Shown: piece by piece, positions 11,215 through 19,593 of the stretch
Position numbering within the stretch: the stretch's first letter is position 1
How the letters are laid out: the number at the start of each line of letters is the position of its first letter
NCBI GenBank assembly: GCA_034092305.1
Contig: JASJET010000005.1
Span: 1,890,501-1,954,500 of the forward strand
Direction of reading: 5' to 3'
DNA from: Diaprepes abbreviatus
Lineage: Eukaryota; Arthropoda; Insecta; Coleoptera; Curculionidae
Length of the DNA stretch: 64,000 nucleotides
Notes under the pieces: model-generated
Seen by the model: the letters and a program-made list of their open reading frames with translations, nothing else
Database searches by the model: none
Told to the model about the DNA's origin: nothing
Translations under genes and position numbers: made by a program

Positions 11215-11818
11215 CAAGTATTATAGTAGGTGTTGAAAATAATTTACCTTCATTTCAATGCATTCTCGAACTCGTTTTCTCATAGATTTTCTAACTTTTC
11301 TAAAAATTTCTGATTTATTTTTTACAACTTCACAACCAGTAAACATTTGTTGCTCCAGTTTTTCAACACTGTGAGATTTTGTAATTCCATAAAAAATAAT
11401 CTGGAGAACGAGATGGCCAACTTACAGGACCCTCTCGTCCTATCATTTAATTGAATAAACTTCATTTAAGTGTGCCCTCACATTAAGACTGAAATGTGGT
11501 GGAGCCAGTGACGTAACTAAGAGTATGCGTGCCTTCCCCCCCACAGATTTCTGAATGGGCCCTACTATTTTGCACCCGTCTTGATCCTTCATATTTATTT
11601 ATTCTCATCAAGGGACTTGATGGCGCCCCTGGATTGGCTGGCCCCCCCCCCCCTCCCTCACCGTAGGCTCTTCGGGGCCGTTATTTACGCCACTGGGTGG
11701 AGGCCCGTCTTGCATGTAGTACATATCTGTCCTTAGAACATAACGCATGTCATTAAGCAAATCTTCTAACACATTTTGTAGATACTCCAAGAATGATTCT
11801 CCGTTTAATCTATTTGGA
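11215..11818 (-). pseudogene. Decayed mariner-type transposase, split by a hAT MITE
   Basis: Minus-strand translation in changing frames gives transposase landmarks in the right order. YYMQDGPPP (about 11730-11704) matches the second catalytic Asp block (ILQDGAPPHF in the intact element nearby). After the MITE comes PPHFSLNVRAHLNE, then IGREGPVSWPSRSPD (about 11443-11399), then FRKVRKSMRKRVRECIEM near the C-terminus, which aligns with FHRVRRHFLKSVRKCMEE of the intact copy. Several stops and at least one frameshift lie between these blocks, and the spacer usually preceding the third catalytic residue seems deleted. The 5' part of the gene is missing at the TA microsatellite. It is related to, but clearly diverged from, the 13306-14388 transposase. 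Confidence 0.8.
11506..11695. mobile_element. 190 bp hAT-type MITE with 8 bp target duplication
   Basis: The ends are inverted repeats: CAGTGACGTAACTAA at the left, and TTATTTACGCCACTG at the right, whose complement is CAGTGGCGTAAATAA. They flank a C/G-rich centre with a run of C. The flanks GGTGGAGC (11498-11505) and GGTGGAGG (11696-11703) form an 8 bp target duplication with one mismatch, the length typical of hAT elements. Removing the element plus one flank restores the transposase phrase QDG-PPPHFS in the interrupted pseudogene, which independently confirms the insertion site. The family assignment rests on TSD length and the CAGTG-type terminus. Confidence 0.85.
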
Positions 11819-11823
11819 ATATA

Positions 11824-11919
<96 letters not shown>
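11819..11919. repeat. (TA)n microsatellite
   Basis: About 100 bp of alternating A and T. It lies exactly between the truncated transposase pseudogene and the hammerhead-bearing repeat. The matching place in the second copy of that repeat reads ACGTATATACG (12379-12389), suggesting that the microsatellite grew from a short TATATA in the element. Confidence 0.95.
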
Positions 11920-11922
<3 letters not shown>

Positions 11923-12267
11923 TATGCGGCTTTAACGGATTCCTCCGTGCGAGACGCAATAGCAGTGGATATATCCACATTATGCCATTGTAGTGCTGAA
12001 ATCACATTCAGCAGACTTACAACTATATGCAGCTCCGTGAATGAATGAAGTAAAATGCTAACAATAAGTGCAAACCTTGTTCCAACCATATCATTTCCGT
12101 GTTGGAGGTTGCACAGTTTGAACAAATTGCTAAGGAAAATAATTTATCCTATTCCACCACCATCGAGATGATGGCCTACCTGTACCACCATACCGAGAAG
12201 AAAGTCAAAACTTACCCTCCCCGTCACAGTGATACGGCAGAGGTACATGTTTCGTCTCTACTAAACT
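11920..12267 (-). mobile_element. Hammerhead-type repeat unit, inverted and 5'-truncated copy
   Basis: Read on the minus strand, this unit starts inside the ribozyme core (AGT.TAGTAGAGACGAAAC, about 12267-12251, lacking the CTGATG box). It then follows the same order of sequence as the plus-strand unit at 12266-12645: CCTCTGCCGTATCACTGTG, TCTTCTCGGTATGGTGGTAC, GGAACAAGGTTTGCACTTA, then TGAATGTGATTTCAGCAC and TGGATATATCCACTGC. The match is high with small indels. A frame of 63 codons (12099-12290, plus) runs across it but does not respect the repeat copies and is not considered coding. Inverted partial copies of this kind are typical of Penelope-like element insertions. Confidence 0.75.
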
Positions 12268-12653
12268 GCATATATTTGTACGTCTGCTGAATGTGATTTC
12301 AGCACTACAACGACGTAATGTGGATATATCCACTGCTATTGCATCTCGCACGGAGGAATCCGTGAAAGCCGCATAAACGTATATACGTCATCCGGCCGGA
12401 GATAGGCGAAGCCGCGTTTAATATTTGCGTGCTTCCTTCTGATCTGTCCTTTGCACAGCCAGGTGCATGTCGGTACCCTGATGAGTCTAGTAGAGACGAA
12501 ACATGTACCTCTGCCGTATCACTGTGGCGGGGAAGGTAAGTATTGATTTTCTTCTCGGTATGGTGGTACAGGTAGGCCGTGGTGGAATAGGATAAATTGT
12601 TTTCCTATTGGAACAAGGTTTGCACTTACTGTTCGCATTTTACTTCATATATA
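12266..12653 (+). mobile_element. Hammerhead-type repeat unit, plus-strand copy
   Basis: Starts at the inversion junction, where both copies share only the dinucleotide CT (12266-12267). It runs through TGAATGTGATTTCAGCAC (about 12288), TGGATATATCCACTGC, a ~90 bp GC-richer linker (CCGGCCGG at 12394-12401), the complete ribozyme motif at 12461-12510, and the segment shared with the inverted unit. It is cut off at about 12645 next to the DD41D transposon. Known genomic carriers of hammerhead ribozymes in animals include Penelope-like retroelements and retrozymes; which one this is cannot be decided without its reverse transcriptase or other copies. Confidence 0.7.
12461..12510 (+). ncRNA. Candidate self-cleaving hammerhead ribozyme
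   Basis: All conserved core parts are present in the right order. The cleavage triplet GTC is at 12469-12471. The box CTGATGA is at 12478-12484. Stem II is GTCT (12485-12488) paired with AGAC (12494-12497) around loop AGTAG. GAAA is at 12498-12501. Stem III pairs 12461-12469 with 12502-12510 over nine base pairs including one G-U. Stem I is minimal: only GGTACC (12472-12477) lies between the cleavage site and the box. It can form at most two G-C pairs with almost no loop, or pair as a palindrome between two molecules. The motif is thus an open-stem-III arrangement with predicted cleavage after C12471. Activity as a monomer may be weak; a dimeric form is possible. Confidence 0.75.
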
Positions 12654-14956
12654 CAGGGTGATTCAAAAATCGATCACGAAACTTAAGGGGGTGATTCTAC
12701 TTGACAAAATAAGGGTAGAGCTTCATATAATTTTTTTTCAAAATGTCATTCGTTTTCGAGTTACAAGCCGTCCAAGTTCAAGTTTTTATTTTTTGTTTTT
12801 TGAATTACTCGCTTACAGGAAAACCGATTTGACTAATATTTGAAAGATAGGCTAAGTCTTCTGCCCTTCATCATCTTAGTAACAATTCACATTGATTGTT
12901 TGCCGCTAGAGGGCACTTTACCTACATTGAAAATTGTTTTTTTGTCATAATTTTTTAGTGTTGACAGCTACAGTAGTTTTTGGCATAATTTCTGAAAGAC
13001 TGATGCCAGGCCTTTAAAAAAGGTGCTCTTTATTTACATCGCTAAACCCAACGGTTTAGACGTAAATCACCCTTAAAAATTAAGTGGTAAATTTACTTTT
13101 CTCATTTCATTACCACCAGCTACCAGGTAAATAGCTATCAAAGTATACTAGAGCTGTCAGTTTAACATCAAATAAATTCGCTTTTTAAACTATTTAATTT
13201 ATAATCTTAAAATAACTAATAATGGCTAATCAGTAAATATTCATATTATGGATTATTGCGATATACATTTAATTGATAAAAATTAATGAAACAGTACTAA
13301 ACAAACTAAAAAAGATTCTCAAAATGTCCCCCATTTTCTTCCATACATTTCCTAACACTCTTCAAAAAATGTCGCCTAACTCGATGAAAAATTCCTAGTG
13401 TTTCTTTAATAATTTGGCACTTTTCGATTATCCTGAAGCGAAGATCCTCGATGTTGATTACTGGAATATCGTACACCAATTGTTTCAAATGACCCCAAAA
13501 GAAAAAATCCATAGGATTAAGGTCTGGTGACCTCGCTGCCCATGCCAATGGTCCACTTCGTCCTATCCATCGCTCAGGATACGTTGCATTCAAATACTGT
13601 CGGACACGTATACTAAAGTGGGGCGGAGCTCCGTCTTGGAGGATCCACATGTTGGCCCTTACTTCCAATGGCACATCTTCCAGATACAATGGGAGACGAT
13701 TTTGGATAAAATCTAAGTATACGTCACCAGTTAATGGGCCATCAAAGAAATGAGGACCAATAAGGTAATCTCCTATTATCCCTGCCCACACATTTAGTGA
13801 AAATCTACGCTGATGTTTCGTTTCTACCACATTGTTTGGGTTCTCGTAAGCATATGTGTGGATGTTGTGTAGATTTGTTATGCCATCACGAGTGAAACCA
13901 GCTTCGTCAGTGAATAATATGACGCCAATTAATCGATTATCGTGTTCATACTTAGCTAGGATCTGATTGCACATCTCCAACCGTCTCGGCCGATCATCGT
14001 CATAAAGAGCCTGCACCTTTTTTGAATGAAACGGGTAGAGTTGTTCTTCTCTTAGTATCCTCCATGAACTAGCCTGACAGAGCCGCACTTCATTCCCAAT
14101 TTTTCTAGTACTAATACCTGGATTATCTTTAATAATTTCAAGCACTCTTTCTTCTTGTTGCACGTTTCTAGCAGTTCTAGGTCTTCCCCTATTTCCATTA
14201 TAACTTTTAAAGGAACCACATTCCGCAAGCCTCCTGTGCACACTGGAAAATGTTTGAGCATGAGGGATATTTCTTTCCGGATAACTCTCCATATAATATC
14301 TTCTTGCCAACTCTGCATTACCATTTGCTTTTCCATAACAAAAATGGATATCACAATATTCGATATTTGAATATTGGTGATTAGCCATTATTAGTTATTT
14401 TAAGATTATAAATTAAATAGTTTAAAAAGCGAATTTATTTGATGTTAAACTGACAGCTCTAGTATACTTTGATAGCTATTTACCTGGTAGCTGGTGGTAA
14501 TGAAATGAGAAAAGTAAATTTACCACTTAATTTTTAAGGGTGATTTAGGTCTAAACCGTTGGGTTTAGCGATGTAAATAAAGAGCACCTTTTTTAAAGGC
14601 CTGGCATCAGTCTTTCAGAAATTATGCCAAAAACTACTGTAGCTGTCAACACTAAAAAATTATGACAAAAAAACAATTTTCAATGTAGGTAAAGTGCCCT
14701 CTAGCGGCAAACAATCAATGTGAATTGTTACTAAAATGATGAAGCGCAGAAGACTTAGCCTATCTTTCAAATATTAGTCAAATCGGTTTTCCTGTAAGCG
14801 AGTAATTCAAAAAACAAAAAATAAAAACTTGAACTTGGACGGCTTGTAACTCGAAAACGAATGACATTTTGAAAAAAAATTATATGAAGCTCTACCCTTA
14901 TTTTGTCAAGTAGAATCACCCCCTTAAGTTTCGTGATCGATTTTTGAATCACCCTG
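12654..14956 (-). mobile_element. Complete DD41D (rosa-like) Tc1/mariner transposon
   Basis: A 2,303 bp element bounded by CAGGGTGATTCAAAAATCGA and its reverse complement, with TA directly outside both ends (12652-12653, 14957-14958). The terminal inverted repeats are about 570 bp each (12654-13224 and 14386-14956), nearly identical and collinear without net indels; I noticed only a few substitutions, for example near 12867/14743. The intact transposase gene lies between them on the minus strand. Near-identical long arms plus an open reading frame point to recent transposition. Its 61-codon mirror frames at 12658-12843 and 14767-14952 are just the two repeat arms. Confidence 0.93.
13306..14388 (-). 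CDS. DD41D Tc1/mariner transposase, intact
   Basis: A 360-residue protein that would cut and paste the surrounding element by binding its terminal repeats in the nucleus. Residues about 5-60 form an N-terminal helix-turn-helix region (NIEYCDIHFCYGKANGN...ARRYY). A GRPR linker motif follows at 68-71, then a second helix-turn-helix region (about 77-118). The catalytic domain has Asp161 in ILFTDEAGF, Asp252 in WILQDGAPPHF and Asp294 in SPDLNPMDFFFWG. The second and third Asp are separated by 41 residues, which defines the DD41D (rosa) type rather than DD34D mariner or DD34E Tc1. No frameshift or stop is present, so it could be active. The start is fixed by the only upstream Met and by the frame beginning right at the inner end of the terminal repeat. 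Its promoter would lie in the right-hand repeat arm. Confidence 0.93.
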   Translation of the reverse strand: MANHQYSNIEYCDIHFCYGKANGNAELARRYYMESYPERNIPHAQTFSSVHRRLAECGSFKSYNGNRGRPRTARNVQQEERVLEIIKDNPGISTRKIGNEVRLCQASSWRILREEQLYPFHSKKVQALYDDDRPRRLEMCNQILAKYEHDNRLIGVILFTDEAGFTRDGITNLHNIHTYAYENPNNVVETKHQRRFSLNVWAGIIGDYLIGPHFFDGPLTGDVYLDFIQNRLPLYLEDVPLEVRANMWILQDGAPPHFSIRVRQYLNATYPERWIGRSGPLAWAARSPDLNPMDFFFWGHLKQLVYDIPVINIEDLRFRIIEKCQIIKETLGIFHRVRRHFLKSVRKCMEENGGHFENLF

Positions 14957-17900
14957 TATAAAAAATGTGTATTCTGTTGGCACTCCCTCTCGTTGACAAC
15001 TTGTTTTTCTTGCGATCGCCCATCTCCTTCCCAAGAGCTTTGAGTACAGGAAAATAAAACCGATTCTGCCTTTTATATTAGAAATATGTATGCTGTTGGC
15101 ACTCCCTTCCGTTGTCAACTTGTTTTTCTTGCGATCGCCCCTCTCCTTCCCAAGAGCTTTGAGTACAGGAAAATGAAACCGATTCTGCCTTTTATATTAG
15201 AAATGTGTATGCTGTTGGCACTCCCTCCCGTTGACAACTTGTTTTTCTTGCGATCGCCCCTCTCCTTCCCAAGAGCTTTGAGTACAGGAAAATAAAACCG
15301 ATTCTGCCTTTTATATTAGAAATGTGTATGCTGTTGGCACTCCCGCCCGTTGACAACTTGTTTTTCTTGCGATCGCCCCTCTCCTTCTCAAGAGTTTTGA
15401 GTACAGAAAAATAAAACCGATTCTGCTTTTTATATTAGAAATGTGTATGCTGTTGGCACTCCCTTCCGTTGACAACTTGTTTTTCTTGCGATAGCCCCTC
15501 TCCTTCCCAAGAGCTTTGAGTACAGGAAAATAAAACCGATTCTGCCTTTTATATTAGAAATGTGTAGGCTGTTGGCACTCCCTTCCGTTGACAACTTGTT
15601 TTTCTTGCGATCGCCCCTCTCTTTCCCAAGAGCTTTGAGTAAAGTAAAATAAACCGATTCTGCCTTTTATATTAGAAATGTGTATGCTGTTGGCACTCCC
15701 TTCCGTTGAAAACTTGTTTTTCTTGCGATCGCCCCTCTCCTTCCCAAGAGCTTTGAGTACAGGAAAATAAAACCGATTCTGCCTTTTATATTAGAAATGT
15801 GTATGCTGTTGGCACTCCCTCCCGTTGACAACTTGTTTTTCTTGCGATCGCCCCTCTCCTTCCCAGGAGCTTTGAGTAGAGGAAAATAAAACCGATTCTG
15901 CCTTTTCTATTAGAAATGTGTATGCTGTTGGCACTCCCTTCCGTTGATAACTTGTTTTTCTTGCGATCGCCCCTCTCCTTCCCAAGAGCTTTGAGTACAG
16001 GAAAATAAAACCGATTCTGCCTTTTATATTAGAAATGTGTATGCTGTTGGCACTCCCTCCCGTTGACAACTTGTTTTTCTTGCGATCGCCCCTCTTCTTC
16101 CCAAGAGCTTTGAGTACAGGAAAATAAAACCGATTCTGCCTTTTATATTAGAAATGTGTATGCTGTTGGCACTCCCTCCCGTTGACAACTTGTTTTTCTT
16201 GCGATCGCCCCTCTTCTTACCAAGAGCTTTGAGTACAGGAAAATAAAACCTATTCTGCCTTTTATATTAGAAATGTGTATGCTGTTGGCACTCCCTCCCG
16301 TTGACAATTTGTTTTTCTTGCGATCGCCCCTATCCTTCCCAGGAGCTTTGAGTACAGGAAAATAAAACCGATTCTGCTTTTTCTATTAGAAATGTGTATG
16401 CTGTTGGCACTCCTTTCCGTTGACAACTTGTTTTTCTTGCGATCGCCCCTCTCTTTCCCAAGAGCTTTGAGTACAGGAAAATAAAACCGATTCTGCCTTT
16501 TATATTAGAAATGTGTATGCTGTTGGCACTCCCTTCCGTTGACAACTTGTTTTTCTTGCGATCGCCCCTCTCTTTCCCAAGAGCTTTGAGTAAAGGAAAA
16601 TAAACCGATTCTGCCTTTTATATTAGAAATGTGTATGCTGTTGGCACTCCCTTCCGTTGACAACATGTTTTTCTTGCGATCGCCCCTCTCCTTCCCAAGA
16701 GCTTTGAGTACAGGAAAATAAAACCGATTCTGCTTTTTATTTTAGAAATGTGTATGCTGTTGGCACTCCCTTCCGTTGACAACTTGTTTTTCTTGCGATC
16801 GCCCCTCTCCTTCTCAAGAGCTTTAAGTACAGGAAAATAAAACCGATTCTGCCTTTTATATTAGAAATGTGTATGCTGTTGGCACTCCCTCCCGTTGACA
16901 ACTTGTTTTTCTTGCGATCGCCCCTCTCCTTCCCAGGAGCTTTGAGTACAGGAAAATAAAACCGATTCTGCCTTTTCTATTAGAAATGTGTTTGCTGTTG
17001 GCACTCTCTTCCGTTGACAACTTCTTTTTCTTGCGATCGCCCCTCTCCTTCCCAAGAGCTTTTAGTACAGGAAAATAAAACCGATTCTGCCTTTTATATT
17101 AAAAATGTGAATGCTGTTGGCACACCCTCCCGTTGACAACTAGTTTTTCTCGCGATCGCCCCTCTCCTTCCCAAAAGCTTTGAATACAGGAAAATAAAAC
17201 CGATTCTGCCTTTTATATTAGAAATGTGTATGCTTTTGGCACTCCCTCCCGTTGACAACTTGTTTTTCTTGTGATCGCCCCTCTCCTTTCCAAGATCTTT
17301 GAGTACAGGAAAATAAAACCGATTCTGCCTTTTATGTTAGAAATGGGTATGCTGTTGGCACTCCCTCCCGTTGACAACTTGTTTTTCTTGTGATCGTCCC
17401 TCTCTTTCCCAAGAGCTTTGAGTACAGGAAAATAAAACCGATTCTGCCTTTTATATTAGAAATGTGTATGCTGTTGGCACTCCCTTGCGTTGACAACTTG
17501 TTTTTCTTGCGATCGCACCTCTCCTTCCCAAGAGCTTTGAGTACAGGAAAATAAAACCGACTCTGCCTTTTATATTAGAAATGTGTATGCAGTTGGCACT
17601 CCCTCCCGTAGACAACTTGTTTTTCTTGCGATCGCCCCTCTCCTTCCCAAGAGCTTTGAGTACAGGAAAATAAAACCGATTCTGCCTTTTATATTAAAAA
17701 TGTGTATGCTGTTGGCACTCCCTTCCGTTGACAACTTGTTTTTCTTGCGATCGCCCTTCTCTTTCCCAAGAGCTTTGAATACACGAAAATAAAACCGATT
17801 CTGCCTTTTATATTAGAAATGTGTATGCTGTTGGCACTCCCTTCCGTTGACAACTTGTTTTTCTTGCGATCGCCCATCTCCTTCCCAAGAGCTTTGAGTA

Positions 17901-19593
17901 CAGGAAAATAAAACCGATTCTGCCTTTTATATTAGAAATATGTATGCTGTTGGCACTCCCTTCCGTTGACAACTTGTTTTTCTTGCGATCGCCCCTCTCC
18001 TTCCCAAGAGCTTTGAGTACAGGAAAATGAAACCGATTCTGCCTTTTATATTAGAAATGTGTATGCTGTTGGCACTCCCTCCCGTTGACAACTTGTTTTT
18101 CTTGCGATCGCCCCTCTCCTTCCCAAGAGCTTTGAGTACAGGAAAATAAAACCTATTCTGCCTTTTATATTAGAAATGTGTATGCTGTTGGCACTCCCGC
18201 CCGTTGACAACTTGTTTTTCTTGCGATCGCCCCTCTCCTTCCCAAGAGTTTTGAGTACAGAAAAATAAAACCGATTCTGCTTTTTATATTAGAAATGTGT
18301 ATGCTGTTGGCACTCCCTTCCGTTGACAACTTGTTTTTCTTGCGATAGCTCCTCTCCTTCCCAAGAGCTTTGAGTACAGGAAAATAAAACCGATTCTGCC
18401 TTTTATATTAGAAATGTGTAGGCTGTTGGCACTCCCTTCCGTTGACAACTTGTTTTTCTTGCGATCGCCCCTCTCCTTCCCAAGAGCTTTGAGTACAGGA
18501 AAATAAAACCGATTCTGTCTTTTATATTAGAAATGTGTATGCTGTTGGCACTCCCTCCCGTTGACAACTTGTTTTTCTTGCGATCGCCCCTCTCCTTCCC
18601 AGGAGCTTTGAGTACAGGAAAATAAAACCGATTCTGCCTTTTCTATTAGAAATGTGTTTGCTGTTGGCACTCCCTTCCGTTGACAACTTCTTTTTCTTGC
18701 GATCGCCCCTCTCCTTCCCAAGAGCTTTTAGTACAGGAAAATAAAACCGATTTTGCCTTTTATATTAAAAATGTGAATGCTGTTGGCACACCCTCCCGTT
18801 GACAACTAGTTTTTCTCGCGATCGCCCCTCTCCTTCCCAAAAGCTTTGAATACAGGAAAATAAAACCGGTTCTGCCTTTTATATTAGAAATGTGTATGCT
18901 TTTGGCACTCCCTCCCGTTGACAACTTGTTTTTCTTGTGATCGCCCCTCTCCTTTCCAAGAGCTTTGAGTACAGGAAAATAAAACCGATTCTGCCTTTTA
19001 TGTTAGAAATGGGTATTGCTGTTGGCACTTCCTCCCGTTGACAACTTGTTTTTCTTGTGATCGCCCCTCTCTTTCCCAAGAGCTTTGAGTACAGGAAAAT
19101 AAAACCGATTCTGCCTTTTATATGAGAAATGTGTATGCTGTTGGCACTCCCTCCCATTGACAACTTGTTTTTCTTGCGATCGCCCATCTCCTTCCCAAGA
19201 GCTTTGAGTACAGGAAAATAAAACCGATTCTGCCTTTTATATTAGAAATGTGTATGCTGTTGGCACTCCCTTCCGTTGAAAACTTGTTTTTCTTGCGATA
19301 GCCCCTCTCCTTCCCAAGAGCTTTGAGTATAGGAAAATAAAACCGATTCTGCCTTTTATATTAGAAATGTGTATGCTGTTGGCACTCCCTTCCGTTGACA
19401 ACTTGTTTTTCTTGCGATCGCCCCTCTCCTTCCCAAGAGCTTTGAGTACAGGAAAATAAAACCGATTCTGCCTTTTATATTACAAATGTGTATGCTGTTG
19501 GCACTCCCTTCCGTTGACAACTTGTTTTTCTTGCGATCGCTCCTCTCCTTCCCAAGAGCTTTGAGTACAGGAAAATAAAACCGATTCTGCCTT

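Noticed and set aside
12099..12290. 63-codon frame in the hammerhead repeat
   Set aside because: It crosses the inversion junction between the two repeat units, and the second unit does not keep the frame because of indels.
12658..12843. 61-codon frame and its identical mirror at 14767-14952
   Set aside because: These are the two arms of the transposon inverted repeat; no domain is present and identity is explained by the repeat.
14052..14354. 100-codon minus-strand frame and 71-codon plus-strand frame overlapping the transposase start
   Set aside because: Shadow frames of the intact 360-codon transposase, which has clear catalytic motifs.
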